Positions 43,772 through 53,228 of a stretch of DNA of 64,000 nucleotides are shown piece by piece. The stretch comes from Hydrogenophaga sp. Root209 (GTDB lineage: Bacteria > Pseudomonadota > Gammaproteobacteria > Burkholderiales > Burkholderiaceae_C), in contig NZ_LMIE01000030.1 in assembly GCF_001428625.1 (NCBI RefSeq), positions 265,400-329,399 on the forward strand, written 5' to 3'. Numbering within the stretch: the first letter of the stretch is position 1; each line of letters begins with the position of its first letter. The translations under genes were made by a program, and so were the position numbers. The notes under the pieces are model-generated. The model was not told the DNA's origin. It made no database searches and saw nothing but the letters and a program-made list of their open reading frames with translations.

Positions 43772-45934
43772 TCAAGCAGCACCCAATGCCTTGCGGATCT
43801 GCTCCAGCACGTCCTTGGCACTCGCCGGAATCGGCGTACCCGGACCGTAGATGCCCTTCACGCCGGCCTCATACAGCATCTCGTAGTCCTGGCGCGGAAT
43901 CACGCCGCCGACGAAGACGATGATGTCGTCCGCGCCCTGCTTCTTCAGCTCGGCAATGATCGCCGGCACCAGCGTCTTGTGGCCGGCGGCGAGCGTCGAG
44001 ACACCGACAGCGTGCACGTCGTTTTCGATCGCCTGGCGCGCGCACTCCTCGGGCGTCTGAAACAGGGGGCCCATGTCGACGTCGAACCCCAGGTCGGCAA
44101 ATGCCGTGGCCACCACCTTGGCACCGCGGTCGTGGCCGTCCTGGCCAAGCTTGCTGATCATCACGCGCGGGCGGCGGCCCTGCGCTTCCGCGAAGGCGTT
44201 GATCTCGGTCTTGAGGGCGTCCCAGCCCTCGGCGGAATCGTAGGCAGCAGCGTACACACCGGTCACCTTTTGTGTATCGGCGCGATGGCGCCCGAAAACT
44301 TTCTCCAGCGCGTCGCTCACCTCACCCACGGTGGCGCGCAGGCGCATGGCCTTGATCGTCAGATCGAGCAGGTTGCCTTCGCCACTCTCGGCGGCGGCAG
44401 TCAGTGCCTCCAGCGCAGCCTGCACCTGGGCCGCATCTCGCGTGGCCTTGATCTTCTGGAGCCGCTCGATCTGTCCGTCGCGCACGGCCACGTTGTCGAT
44501 GTCGCGCGATTCGATCGCGTCTTCGGTTTTGAGCTTGTACTTGTTGACGCCGACGATGACGTCCTTGCCCGAGTCGATGCGCGCCTGCTTTTCTGCAGCC
44601 GCCGCTTCGATCTTCAGCTTGGCCCAGCCGCTGTCCACCGCCTTGGTCATGCCGCCCATGGCCTGCACTTCCTCGATGATGGCCCAGGCCTTGTCGGCCA
44701 TCTCCTGCGTGAGGCTCTCCATCATGTAGCTGCCGGCCCAGGGGTCGACCACGCTGGTGATGTGCGTCTCTTCCTGGATGATCAGCTGCGTGTTGCGCGC
44801 GATGCGTGCGCTGAACTCGGTGGGCAGCGCGATGGCCTCGTCAAAGCTGTTGGTGTGCAGGCTCTGCGTGCCGCCGAACACCGCGGCCATGGCCTCGACG
44901 GTGGTGCGCACCACGTTGTTGTAGGGGTCCTGCTCGGTGAGGCTCCAGCCCGAGGTCTGGCAGTGCGTGCGCAGCATCAGGCTCTTGGGGTTCTTCGCGT
45001 TGAAGCCTTTCATGATGCGCGTCCACAGCAGGCGGGCTGCGCGCATCTTGGCGATCTCCAGGTAGAAGTTCATGCCGATCGCCCAGAAGAAACTCAGGCG
45101 CCCGGCGAAGCCGTCCACGTCCATGCCCTTGGCGATCGCGGTCTTCACATACTCCTGGCCGTCGGCCAGCGTGAAGGCCAGTTCCAGCGCCTGGTTGGCG
45201 CCGGCTTCCTGCATGTGGTACCCACTGATCGAGATCGAGTTGAACTTGGGCATGTGCTCGGCCGTGTACTCGATGATGTCGCCGATGATCTTCATCGACG
45301 GCTCGGGCGGGTAGATGTAGGTGTTGCGGACCATGAACTCCTTCAAGATGTCGTTCTGGATCGTTCCGCTCAACTGGTCTTGCGCCACGCCCTGCTCTTC
45401 GGCCGCCACCACATAGCCCGCGAGCACCGGCAGCACCGCGCCGTTCATGGTCATGGAGACCGACACCTTGTCCAGCGGGATCTGGTCGAACAGCACCTTC
45501 ATGTCCTCCACGCTGTCGATGGCCACGCCGGCTTTGCCCACGTCGCCGGTCACGCGTGGGTGGTCGCTGTCGTAGCCGCGGTGGGTGGCCAGGTCGAACG
45601 CGACCGACACGCCCTGCCCGCCCGCGGCCAAGGCCTTGCGGTAGAAGGCATTGCTTTCCTCGGCAGTGGAGAAGCCCGCGTACTGGCGGATCGTCCAGGG
45701 GCGCACCGCGTACATGGTGGCCTGCGGCCCGCGAATGAACGGCTCAAAGCCCGGCAAGGTGTTGGTGTGCTGCAGGCCTGCTGTGTCTTCGGCGGTGTAC
45801 AGCGACTTGACGCGGATGCCGTCAGGCGTGACCCAGTCAAGCGCCCCGAGGTCGCCGCCGGGTGCCGACTTCTGGGCGGCCTTGGCCCAGGCTTCAAGAG
45901 AGGTGGGAGCGAATTCGGGCGTTTTTGAGCTCAT
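43772..45934 (-). CDS. scpA: Methylmalonyl-CoA mutase, adenosylcobalamin-dependent, single-chain
   Basis: A 720-residue mutase converting (R)-methylmalonyl-CoA to succinyl-CoA. The N-terminal TIM-barrel domain includes [20 protein letters not shown] and [20 protein letters not shown]; the cobalamin domain near the C-terminus has [13 protein letters not shown], the D-x-H-x-x-G lower-ligand motif, and [15 protein letters not shown]. Length matches the large ScpA-type subunit. ATG 45934 is preferred; an in-frame GTG at 45958 would add eight residues. No clear Shine-Dalgarno is seen at either. It is the first gene of the operon and divergent from a GntR regulator. Confidence 0.94.
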   Translation of the reverse strand: MSSKTPEFAPTSLEAWAKAAQKSAPGGDLGALDWVTPDGIRVKSLYTAEDTAGLQHTNTLPGFEPFIRGPQATMYAVRPWTIRQYAGFSTAEESNAFYRKALAAGGQGVSVAFDLATHRGYDSDHPRVTGDVGKAGVAIDSVEDMKVLFDQIPLDKVSVSMTMNGAVLPVLAGYVVAAEEQGVAQDQLSGTIQNDILKEFMVRNTYIYPPEPSMKIIGDIIEYTAEHMPKFNSISISGYHMQEAGANQALELAFTLADGQEYVKTAIAKGMDVDGFAGRLSFFWAIGMNFYLEIAKMRAARLLWTRIMKGFNAKNPKSLMLRTHCQTSGWSLTEQDPYNNVVRTTVEAMAAVFGGTQSLHTNSFDEAIALPTEFSARIARNTQLIIQEETHITSVVDPWAGSYMMESLTQEMADKAWAIIEEVQAMGGMTKAVDSGWAKLKIEAAAAEKQARIDSGKDVIVGVNKYKLKTEDAIESRDIDNVAVRDGQIERLQKIKATRDAAQVQAALEALTAAAESGEGNLLDLTIKAMRLRATVGEVSDALEKVFGRHRADTQKVTGVYAAAYDSAEGWDALKTEINAFAEAQGRRPRVMISKLGQDGHDRGAKVVATAFADLGFDVDMGPLFQTPEECARQAIENDVHAVGVSTLAAGHKTLVPAIIAELKKQGADDIIVFVGGVIPRQDYEMLYEAGVKGIYGPGTPIPASAKDVLEQIRKALGAA

Positions 45935-46029
45935 GGCGGGCGATGGTTGAAATGACACGGATCGGCCGGGATTTTATATCATTCATAATTATTGATGCAG
46001 AATATTCCTTGCGACTTACAATCCTGCCC
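45935..46029. promoter_or_regulatory. Divergent promoter/operator region between mutase operon and GntR gene
   Basis: A 95-bp spacer, locally AT-rich (TTTTATATCATTCATAATTA at 45972-45991), in contrast with the GC-rich flanks. It holds the 8-bp palindrome ATAATTAT (45985-45992) and a TACAAT (46017-46022). Both promoters and the operator of the GntR protein should lie here; exact elements are not certain. Confidence 0.5.
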
Positions 46030-46665
46030 ATGTCCGCCTTGTCCCTTGCCCCCCGCGCCCTCTACGAAGAAGTAGCCGAACTGCTGCGCCAGCGCATCTT
46101 CAAGCGCGAGCTGGAGCCCGGCAGCTGGATCGACGAACTCAAGCTCGCCGAGGAATACGGCATCAGCCGCACGCCCCTGCGCGAAGCGCTCAAGGTGCTC
46201 GCCGCTGAGGGTTTGGTGACGATGAAAGTGCGGCGAGGCGCCTACGTGACCGAAGTGTCCGAGAAAGACCTGGCCGACGTCTACCACCTGCTCGCCCTGC
46301 TCGAATCCGACGCGGCTGGCGTGGTGGCACAGCAGGCCACCGACGCCGAACTGGCCGAGCTGCAAACCTTGCACGACGCGCTGGAAGCCGCCATGGGCGA
46401 GCGCGACCGCTTCTTCGCGCTCAATGAGCAGTTCCACATGCGGGTTCTGGAGCTGGCCCGCAACCGCTGGCGCGAACAGATGGTGGCCGACCTGCGCAAG
46501 GTGATGAAGCTCAACCGCCACAACTCCCTGCTCAAGACCGGTCGCATCGAAGAGTCGCTCGCCGAGCACCGCGCCATCGTCGAGGCGCTGGCGCAGCGCA
46601 ATGCAAGCTTGGCAGTGCAACGCATGCGCGAACATTTCCAGAGCGGCCTGGAAGCCGCGGCCTGA
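46030..46665 (+). CDS. GntR family transcriptional regulator, FadR/FCD type
   Basis: A 211-residue DNA-binding regulator. The N-terminal winged helix covers LYEEVAELLRQRIFKRELEP to ISRTPLREALKVLAAEGLV, with the recognition helix around EYGISRTPLREAL. The C-terminal FCD domain carries the metal-site pattern (ESDAAG, FHMRVLELARNRW, EHRAIVEALAQRN). Divergent orientation from the methylmalonyl-CoA mutase gene suggests that it controls the propionate operon, possibly in response to an acyl-CoA or organic acid. ATG 46030 fits the family start; longer upstream frames run through the AT-rich promoter region. Confidence 0.9.
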   Translation: MSALSLAPRALYEEVAELLRQRIFKRELEPGSWIDELKLAEEYGISRTPLREALKVLAAEGLVTMKVRRGAYVTEVSEKDLADVYHLLALLESDAAGVVAQQATDAELAELQTLHDALEAAMGERDRFFALNEQFHMRVLELARNRWREQMVADLRKVMKLNRHNSLLKTGRIEESLAEHRAIVEALAQRNASLAVQRMREHFQSGLEAAA

Positions 46666-46684
46666 GCGGCTCGGCCGTCAGGCC
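46659..46684. terminator. Inverted repeat spanning the two convergent stop codons
   Basis: GGCCTGA and TCAGGCC pair around an inner CGGC-TCG-GCCG stem with one bulged G. The stop codons of the GntR gene (plus) and dusA (minus) sit in the two arms. There is no T-tract, so termination is only possible, not shown. Confidence 0.4.
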
Positions 46685-47706
46685 ACCTGGGCGGACTCCG
46701 TCAGGGATTCGGCTTCGATGCTCTCCTGGGCCATGGCCCAGACCTCGCGCGGGGGCAACGGCTTCAGGCGGTGGTCGCTCCAGATCTGGCGCCAGCGCCG
46801 CGCGCCGCGCAGGCCGTGGCGCAGACCCAGCATGTGGCGCGCGATCGCATACCAGGGGCAGCCGTCTTCCACAAACGCGCGCTCCATGTAGGTCACCATC
46901 TGCTCTTCCACCGCTTCGCGCGTGAGCGTGCTGGGTGCCGCGCCGAAAAAGGTCTCGTCCCACGAGGTGAGCTGCCAGGGGTTGTGGTACGCCTCGCGTC
47001 CCACCATCACGCCGTCCACGTACTGCAGGTGCTCGGCAATCTGGTCGTTGGTGGTGATGCCGCCGTTGATGCCGATGGTGAGCTTCGGAAAGTCGCGTTT
47101 GAGGCGGTAAGCCAGCTCGTAGCGCAGCGGCGGCACTTCGCGGTTTTCTTTCGGCGAAAGCCCGTCCAGCCAGGCATTGCGCGCGTGCACCATGAACACG
47201 CTGCAGCCTGCCTCGCTCACCGTGCCCACGAAATCGCGCACGAAGTCGTAGCTCTCCACGCGGTCGATGCCGATGCGGTGTTTCACCGTGACCGGGATCG
47301 ACACCGCGTCCACCATGGCCTTCACGCCATCGGCCACGGTCTGCGGCTCGGCCATCAGGCAGGCACCGAAGGCACCGCGCTGCACGCGGTCGCTGGGGCA
47401 ACCGCAGTTGAGGTTGATCTCGTCGTAGCCCCACTCTTCGCCCAGCCGGGCGGCCATGGCCAGCTCGGCCGCATCGCTGCCGCCGAGCTGCAGGGCCACG
47501 GGGTGCTCTTCGGCATTGAAGCGCAGGTGGCGCTGCACGCTGCCGTGCGCGAGCGCGCCGGTGGTCACCATCTCGGTGTAGAGCAGGGTCTGCTTGGTCA
47601 GCAGCCGGTGCAGGTAACGGCAATGCCTGTCCGTCCAATCCATCATCGGCGCCACCGAGAGGCGCCAAGGGTTGTGTTGTGGGTGGTGGGGGCTGTCTTC
47701 AATCAT
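46678..47706 (-). CDS. dusA: tRNA-dihydrouridine(20/20a) synthase
   Basis: A 342-residue FMN-dependent enzyme reducing U20/U20a in the tRNA D-loop. APMMDWTDRHCRYLHRLL near the N-terminus, EINLNCGCPSDRVQRGAFGA with the catalytic cysteine (about residue 100), FMVHARNAWLDGLSPKENRE and INGGITTNDQI are characteristic of DusA rather than DusB or DusC. The start at 47706 fits. It converges with the GntR gene at a shared inverted repeat. It is 53 bp downstream of the HD-GYP-like gene on the same strand. Confidence 0.95.
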   Translation of the reverse strand: MIEDSPHHPQHNPWRLSVAPMMDWTDRHCRYLHRLLTKQTLLYTEMVTTGALAHGSVQRHLRFNAEEHPVALQLGGSDAAELAMAARLGEEWGYDEINLNCGCPSDRVQRGAFGACLMAEPQTVADGVKAMVDAVSIPVTVKHRIGIDRVESYDFVRDFVGTVSEAGCSVFMVHARNAWLDGLSPKENREVPPLRYELAYRLKRDFPKLTIGINGGITTNDQIAEHLQYVDGVMVGREAYHNPWQLTSWDETFFGAAPSTLTREAVEEQMVTYMERAFVEDGCPWYAIARHMLGLRHGLRGARRWRQIWSDHRLKPLPPREVWAMAQESIEAESLTESAQVA

Positions 47707-47759
47707 CTGTGGAATGGCTCACGGGCTCGGGCTGAGACTGTACCGCGCCATCTGCGCGT

Positions 47760-48965
47760 TCACAGGCGGGCCAGCAGTTTGGCCACACTCACCACCACCT
47801 TCACATCACCGGGCGCCAGACTGGCCTTGACTTCGAAGGCGGGGTCCGTCGTGTCGCGCAAGGCGGGCTCGCCCAGCGGCAGGCCCTGGCGGCCGACGAT
47901 GGCAAACACCGCCGGTGCATTGGCTTTGGCGCCGCGTCGCGCCACCACCCCCACCTCACCGCTGGCCAGGTGGACGTAGCTGCCGGGTGGGTAGAAGCCG
48001 ATGTTCTTGATGAACAGCGCCCCCAGGGGGTCGGGCGTGAGGTCGGCGCCCAGGTACAGCTCGCGCGCCACCTGCTGCGAGAGCAGGCCGCCGCGGCTCT
48101 TGCGTGGGCTGATGGAGGCGACGTACACATCGGCCATTTGCAGCAGGTGCTGGAGGGCACCGCTGACCCGCTTGCCTGCCGGGTAGCCCTGGCCATCGGG
48201 GCGCTCATGGTGATCTTCCACCAGTTGCAGCCAACTCGCATCCACCACGCCGAGCTGGCGCAACACCGCTGCGCTGCGATTCGGATGCTCCCGCACGGTC
48301 GCGCGCTGCTGCTCCGACAGCGCCCCCGCCTGACGGGCCATGTCGTCGTGGGCGCGGGTCATGCCGATGTTCATGGTCAGGGCCGCGCGCGACAGCGTCT
48401 GCTGATCAGCTACCGCCATGCCGGCCGACGGTCCCACCAGGGCGCAGAGGCCGGCCGTGAGCAGCGCATGCGTGGCGCTGTAGTGCATGCGTGGATCGAA
48501 CAGCAATTGCACCAGCACCAGCAGGCTGCCGTCCGGCTGCTCGCGCCAGAGTTTTTCGGACCGCGCGTGCAATCGGTCCATACGCTCCATGAACTGGCTC
48601 GCCTCGGCGCCCTGATGCAACAAGGTGGTGAGTGCGGCGTGGATGTCTGGCCAGGCTTCTGTCGCGGTGAGATCCTCGCGAATCTCGGGTTTGTTCTGCA
48701 CCGGCACCATGGCGTCGACCCCGGCGATGCGGCTGAGCGACTCGTTGCTGCGCACCATGCGGTCCAGCGCCGCGGTGTAGTTGTAGCTCACGGCTTGCCA
48801 GTCGGCGGCCAGCACCATGGGCGAATGCAGCATGAGGTGGCCGCGGTGCTGTTCGGAGGTGATGGGCTCGCCCTTGCGCAGCAACAGCACGCCCTTGGGG
48901 TCCCAGATGTTCACGGGCACGGGCTGGTTGAGCGCCAGGGATTCCAGGGGAAGCGGCTTGTACAT
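47760..48965 (-). CDS. Degenerate HD-GYP domain protein
   Basis: A 401-residue protein with an N-terminal domain of about 130 residues (start MYKPLPLESLALNQPVPVNI, similar to proteins preceding HD-GYP domains) and a C-terminal HD-GYP fold. The GYP signature is present as HHERPDGQGYPAG (residues 252-264), and HYSATH and REHP supply other expected histidines. The central HD pair (normally LHDIGK) is replaced by TMNIGM at about 197-202, so metal binding and c-di-GMP hydrolysis are probably lost. It may be a c-di-GMP receptor or scaffold. Relevance to EPS or PHA control is only a guess. Confidence 0.8.
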   Translation of the reverse strand: MYKPLPLESLALNQPVPVNIWDPKGVLLLRKGEPITSEQHRGHLMLHSPMVLAADWQAVSYNYTAALDRMVRSNESLSRIAGVDAMVPVQNKPEIREDLTATEAWPDIHAALTTLLHQGAEASQFMERMDRLHARSEKLWREQPDGSLLVLVQLLFDPRMHYSATHALLTAGLCALVGPSAGMAVADQQTLSRAALTMNIGMTRAHDDMARQAGALSEQQRATVREHPNRSAAVLRQLGVVDASWLQLVEDHHERPDGQGYPAGKRVSGALQHLLQMADVYVASISPRKSRGGLLSQQVARELYLGADLTPDPLGALFIKNIGFYPPGSYVHLASGEVGVVARRGAKANAPAVFAIVGRQGLPLGEPALRDTTDPAFEVKASLAPGDVKVVVSVAKLLARL

Positions 48966-49026
48966 GCAGGCAATGTATACGCAGTCGAAGGACGTGAGTC
49001 ACCGGAAAACCACCAGCAAACGCTCA

Positions 49027-49050
49027 CAAAAAACCCCGCCAAAGCGGGGT
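49027..49050 (-). terminator. Rho-independent terminator of the phaC-phaA-phaB operon
   Basis: On the minus strand ACCCCGC pairs with GCGGGGT around a four-base loop, followed by a run of T residues (A run at 49027-49033 on the plus strand). It lies about 120 bp after the phaB stop. Confidence 0.75.
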
Positions 49051-49075
49051 GTTGGACTGAAACGTCTTCCCCAGT

Positions 49076-49112
49076 GACACCGCGGGACCGGCTTTGCCGG
49101 ACCGCAGGTGTC
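49076..49112. repeat. Long imperfect hairpin after phaB
   Basis: GACACC-GCGG-CCGGC-TTT-GCCGG-CCGC-GGTGTC forms a stem of about 15 bp with small bulges. A second small GCCCC/GGGGG inverted repeat follows at 49113-49126. This type of GC-rich hairpin looks like another intergenic repeat family. Confidence 0.6.
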
Positions 49113-49170
49113 GCCCCTTTGAGGGGGTGACGCGCTCGCAAGTGCGAGTGCGGCGCGGGGGTGGGCCAAT

Positions 49171-49908
49171 TCAGCCCATGTGCAGGCCGCCGTTCACCGA
49201 GAAGTCGGCGCCGGTGGCGTAGCCGCCGTCTTCGCTGGCCAGCCAGGCGATGATGGAGGCGATCTCGCCGGGTTCGCCCAGGCGCTTCACGGGCACGGTG
49301 GCCACGATCTTCTCCAGCACGTCAGGGCGGATCGCCTTGACCATGTCGGTGCCGATGTAGCCCGGGCTCACGGTGTTGACCGTCACACCCTTGTTGGCCA
49401 GCTCCTGTGCCAGCGCCATCGAGAAGCCGTGCATGCCGGCCTTGGCGGCCGAGTAGTTGGTCTGGCCAGCCTGGCCTTTTTCACCGTTGACCGACGAGAT
49501 GTTGATGATGCGGCCCCAGCCTTTTTCCACCATGTCGGCCACGACCTGTTTGGTCACGTTGAACATGGAGTTGAGGTTGGTCTCGATGACGGCGTCCCAG
49601 TCTTCGCGCGACATCTTGAGGAACATGCGGTCGCGCGTGATGCCGGCGTTGTTCACCAGCACGTCGATGGTGCCGTGCTCGGCCTTGGTCTTGGTGAAGG
49701 CTTCCACCGTGGACGCCCAGTCGCCAACATTGCCAACCGAGGCGTAAAACGTGAAGCCCAGTGCCTTCTGCTCGTCCAGCCATTTGGTGTAGTCGCGCGT
49801 GGGGCCACAGCCGGCGATGACCTTGAAGCCTTCCTTGTGCATGCGCTGGCAGATGGCGGTTCCGATGCCACCCATGCCACCGGTGATGTAGGCTACTTTT
49901 TGACTCAT
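49171..49908 (-). CDS. phaB: Acetoacetyl-CoA reductase (NADPH)
   Basis: A 245-residue short-chain dehydrogenase that reduces acetoacetyl-CoA to (R)-3-hydroxybutyryl-CoA for PHB synthesis. The cofactor loop is YITGGMGGIGTAIC, NNAG at about residue 88, the catalytic Ser in INISSVNG and Tyr-Lys in NYSAAKAGMHGF. The substrate region GKGVTVNTVSPGYIGTDMV (seen here as NKGVTVNTVSPGYIGTDMV) and the length fit PhaB. The ATG follows GAGGAGAAC. It is the last gene of the operon and is followed by a terminator. Confidence 0.95.
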   Translation of the reverse strand: MSQKVAYITGGMGGIGTAICQRMHKEGFKVIAGCGPTRDYTKWLDEQKALGFTFYASVGNVGDWASTVEAFTKTKAEHGTIDVLVNNAGITRDRMFLKMSREDWDAVIETNLNSMFNVTKQVVADMVEKGWGRIINISSVNGEKGQAGQTNYSAAKAGMHGFSMALAQELANKGVTVNTVSPGYIGTDMVKAIRPDVLEKIVATVPVKRLGEPGEIASIIAWLASEDGGYATGADFSVNGGLHMG

Positions 49909-49987
49909 TGGGGGTTCTCCTCTGGTTTGTGTATTGGGCTGCAGGGCACGCGTGGCCCTTCAGCAGCCTTTTGAATCTACCGGCAAA

Positions 49988-51166
49988 TCAGCGTTCGACC
50001 GCGAGGGAAACCCCCATACCGCCACCGATACACAGCGCGGCCACGCCCTTTTTCGCGTCGCGGCGAATCATCTCGTGCAGCAGCGTCACCAGGATGCGGC
50101 AACCGGACGCACCAATGGGGTGACCGATCGCGATCGCACCGCCGTTCACGTTCACGCGCGCCGGATCGATGTCCAGCGCCTTGTTGACCGCGCAGGCTTG
50201 TGCGGCAAAGGCTTCGTTGAGTTCGAACAAGTCCACGTCGGCCGCTTTCCAGCCCGCGCGCGCCAGCGCCTTCTGGGAGGCAGGCACCGGGCCCATGCCC
50301 ATGGTGGCCGGGTCCAGGCCGCTGGTGCCGAAGGCGGCGATGCGAGCCAGTGGCTTCAAGCCCAACGCGGCGGCCTTCTTCGCGGTCATCACCATCACGG
50401 CGGCCGCGCCGTCGTTCAGACCCGAGGCGTTGCCTGCCGTCACGGAACCGGCCTTGTCGAAGGCGGGGCGCAGACCGGCCAGCGCTTCGGCGTTGGTCTT
50501 CTTGTTGATGAACTCGTCAGCGTCGAACACAACCGGATCGCCCTTGCGCTGCGGAATGCTCACACCCACGATCTCGTCCTTGAATTTGCCCGCGTCTTGT
50601 GCCGCGCTGGCCTTTTGCTGGCTGCCCAGGGCGAGCGCGTCCTGCATGTCGCGCGTGATCGCGTGGGCCCTGGCCACGTTTTCGGCGGTGATGCCCATGT
50701 GGTACTGGTTGTACACGTCCCACAGGCCGTCGACGATCATGGTGTCGACCATCTTCCAGTCGCCCATGCGCTGGCCATCGCGGCTGCCGTTGAGCACGTG
50801 CGGCGAGGCGCTCATGTTTTCCTGGCCACCGGCGATCACGATCTCGCTGTCGCCCCAGGCCACGGCCTGCGCGGCCAGCATCACGGCCTTGAGGCCTGAG
50901 CCGCACACGGCATTGATGGTGAGCGCCGGGGTTTCCTTGGCCACACCGGCCTTCATCATGGCCTGGCGCGCCGGGTTCTGCCCGACACCCGCGGCCAGCA
51001 CCTGGCCCATGATCACTTCACCGATCACGTCGGCGGGCAGGCCGGTGCGCTCCAGCATGGCCTTGATGACGATGCTGCCGAGCTCGGTGGCGGGGACTTT
51101 GGCGAGCGAGCCGCCAAACTTGCCGACGGCGGTGCGGGCGGCTGAAACGATGACGATGTCTTCCAT
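49988..51166 (-). CDS. phaA: Acetyl-CoA C-acetyltransferase (beta-ketothiolase)
   Basis: A 392-residue biosynthetic thiolase condensing two acetyl-CoA to acetoacetyl-CoA. The acyl-accepting cysteine is in INAVCGSGLKAVMLA (about residue 88); NVNGGAIAIGHPIGASGCRI carries the catalytic His, and ALCIGGGMGVSLAVER the second Cys close to the C-terminus. GAGGAAG precedes the ATG. It lies between phaC and phaB on the same strand; a pair of palindromic repeat arms separates it from phaC. Confidence 0.95.
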   Translation of the reverse strand: MEDIVIVSAARTAVGKFGGSLAKVPATELGSIVIKAMLERTGLPADVIGEVIMGQVLAAGVGQNPARQAMMKAGVAKETPALTINAVCGSGLKAVMLAAQAVAWGDSEIVIAGGQENMSASPHVLNGSRDGQRMGDWKMVDTMIVDGLWDVYNQYHMGITAENVARAHAITRDMQDALALGSQQKASAAQDAGKFKDEIVGVSIPQRKGDPVVFDADEFINKKTNAEALAGLRPAFDKAGSVTAGNASGLNDGAAAVMVMTAKKAAALGLKPLARIAAFGTSGLDPATMGMGPVPASQKALARAGWKAADVDLFELNEAFAAQACAVNKALDIDPARVNVNGGAIAIGHPIGASGCRILVTLLHEMIRRDAKKGVAALCIGGGMGVSLAVER

Positions 51167-51195
51167 GGGTCTTCCTCTTTGGTTTGCAATCTGGT

Positions 51196-51268
51196 CCGTT
51201 CGCCCTGAGCTTGTCGAAGGGCTTGCAACGGTGTTGGCGAGGGCTTCGACAGGCTCAGCCCGAACGGG
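51196..51268. repeat. Inverted pair of the dispersed palindromic repeat between phaC and phaA
   Basis: Arm one (CCGTTCGCCCTGAGCTTGTC and on, 51196-51222) and arm two (GGGCTTCGACAGGCTCAGCC and on, 51241-51268) are inverted copies with an 18-bp spacer. They can form a hairpin in the phaC-phaA mRNA and could affect the relative expression of the two genes. Confidence 0.9.
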
Positions 51269-51274
51269 GTTTCT

Positions 51275-53128
51275 TCAGGCTTTGGCTTTGACGTATCTGC
51301 CAGGTGCGGGCTCGATGGCAGCGTAAGTCTTGCCCTTGCCATAGGATTTGGGCGCAGCAATTTGCTTGCCAGCCTGTGGCTTGAGCCACGCGGCCCAGTC
51401 GGTCCACCAGCTGCCGGGCTGTTCATCGGCGCTGGCGATCCATTCGTTCACGTCCTTCGGGAACTTGGTGGACGAGCCGATCCAGTGGCTGCGCTTCTTT
51501 TTGCTCGCCGGGTTGATCACGCCGGCGATGTGGCCCGAGGCGCCCATGACGAAGCGCTTCTTGCCCGGGAACACCTGTGTGCTCGCGTAGGCGCCACCGA
51601 TGGGCACGATGTGGTCTTCGCGCGAGCCGTAGATGTAGACCGGCAACTTCACTTTGCGGAAGTCGATCTTCTCGCCGCACACCGTCATCTTGCCGGGCTT
51701 GATGAGGTTGTTCTCCAGGTACATCTGGCGCAGGTAACGCGCGTAGTACGGACCCGGCAGGTTGGTGCTGTCGGAGTTCCAGTACAGCAGGTCGAACGGC
51801 GGCGGTGTTTCGCCCTTGAGGTAGTTGCCCACCACGTAGTTCCACACCAGGTCGTTGGGCCGCAGGAAGCTGAAGGTGGTGGCCAGGTCGCGCCCGGGCA
51901 TCAGGCCGCCATCCTTGAACTGCATCTCGCGGTACTTCACGAAGTTCTCGTCGATGAACACATCGAGGATGCCGGTGTCGGTGAAGTCGAGCAGCGTGGT
52001 GAGGAAGGTGGCGCAATTCACCGGCTCTTCACCGCGCGCGGCCAGCACCGCCAGCGCCGTGCCCAGCATGGTGCCGCCCACGCAAAAGCCCAGCGCGTTG
52101 ATGGTCTCGGCGCCGGTGATGTCCTGCGTGACGCCGATGGCCTTGATCACCGCGTCTTCGATGTACTGGTCCCAGGTGGCCTTGGCCAGCGATTCGTCGG
52201 GGTTGCGCCAGCTCACCACGAAGGTGCGATGACCCTGCTCCACGCAATAGCGGATCAGCGAGTTCTCGGGCTGCAGGTCGAGGATGTAGAACTTGTTGAT
52301 GCAGGGCGGCACCAGCAGGAACGGGCGCTCGTACACCTTGGCCGTGAGAGGCTTGTATTCGATCAACTGAAACAGCTCGTTCTCGAACACCACCGCACCT
52401 TCGGTGGTGGCCACGTTCTTGCCCACCTCGAACACGCTCTCGTCGGTCATGGACACATGGCCCTGCTTCATGTCGTGCAGCAGGTTGGCCATGCCCTTGG
52501 CGATGCTCTCGCCCTGGGTGTCGATGGCCTTCTTTTGCGCCTCGGCATTGAACGCCAGGAAGTTGCTCGGCGCGCTGGCGTCGATCCACTGCTGCACCGC
52601 GAAACGCACGCGGGTGCGTGTCTTGGCGTCACCTTGCACAGCGTCGGCCAAGGCCATGAGGGTGCGCGCGTTGAGCAGGTAGGCGGCGGCGGAAAACGCA
52701 GCCATCGGGTTGCTGGCCCAGGCGTCCGAGGCAAATCGGCGGTCTCCCTCGGGCTTGACGGCGGGACCCTGGTTCCACAAACCGGTCACATCCTTCAGGT
52801 ACTGGTTCTGAATCTCGAGCAGTTTTGCGGGGTCAAAACTCACCTGCTGGCCAGACGCGTTCTTGAACATGTCGCCCATGACGGGCATCGCGGGCATGCC
52901 CGGGAATGCCGCGCCCGCGGTGGGCATGGCCATGCCGAAGGGATTGGCGGCTCCTGCTTGCGGCATGAAGCTCTTGAACGCGGCGAAGGGATCGGTCGGA
53001 CCGGCCTGGGCACCCGCCGCAGCCCCTGGAAAGGCCTGGGCCACCTGGGTCCATTGTTGAATGAGGCTCTTCTGGAACGCGCTGGCAGTCTCCAGCCAGT
53101 CGGTGGGTGGGGTTTTGCCCGATGTCAT
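51275..53128 (-). CDS. phaC: Class I poly(R)-hydroxyalkanoic acid synthase
   Basis: A 617-residue PHA synthase. The N-terminal domain (about 230 residues, with QQWIDASAPSNFLAFNAEAQ) precedes the alpha/beta-hydrolase domain. The lipase-box cysteine is in LGFCVGGTMLGTAL; the catalytic Asp is in SREDHIVPIGGAY and His in MGASGHIAGVINP. PPCINKFYILDL and WNSDSTNLPGP are synthase blocks. It polymerises (R)-3-hydroxybutyryl-CoA at the granule surface. An alanine/glycine-rich segment at residues 35-75 is unusually long and low in complexity. The ATG has GGAGACAGC upstream. It is first in the phaC-phaA-phaB operon. Confidence 0.95.
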   Translation of the reverse strand: MTSGKTPPTDWLETASAFQKSLIQQWTQVAQAFPGAAAGAQAGPTDPFAAFKSFMPQAGAANPFGMAMPTAGAAFPGMPAMPVMGDMFKNASGQQVSFDPAKLLEIQNQYLKDVTGLWNQGPAVKPEGDRRFASDAWASNPMAAFSAAAYLLNARTLMALADAVQGDAKTRTRVRFAVQQWIDASAPSNFLAFNAEAQKKAIDTQGESIAKGMANLLHDMKQGHVSMTDESVFEVGKNVATTEGAVVFENELFQLIEYKPLTAKVYERPFLLVPPCINKFYILDLQPENSLIRYCVEQGHRTFVVSWRNPDESLAKATWDQYIEDAVIKAIGVTQDITGAETINALGFCVGGTMLGTALAVLAARGEEPVNCATFLTTLLDFTDTGILDVFIDENFVKYREMQFKDGGLMPGRDLATTFSFLRPNDLVWNYVVGNYLKGETPPPFDLLYWNSDSTNLPGPYYARYLRQMYLENNLIKPGKMTVCGEKIDFRKVKLPVYIYGSREDHIVPIGGAYASTQVFPGKKRFVMGASGHIAGVINPASKKKRSHWIGSSTKFPKDVNEWIASADEQPGSWWTDWAAWLKPQAGKQIAAPKSYGKGKTYAAIEPAPGRYVKAKA

Positions 53129-53228
53129 GCTGTCTCCTGTGTCTTTGTGTGCGGCTTATCATCCCCGCGCTGGGGAGGAAATTCCGGGTTTTCCCCAGTA
53201 TCTGCGTGTCGGCTTCCAGCAGACTGAC

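Noticed and set aside
46532-47668. 378-codon minus-strand ORF overlapping dusA
   Set aside because: Out-of-frame shadow of dusA with Arg/Ala-rich translation.
51362-53227. 621-codon plus-strand ORF opposite phaC
   Set aside because: Antisense shadow of phaC, without a plausible start or family.
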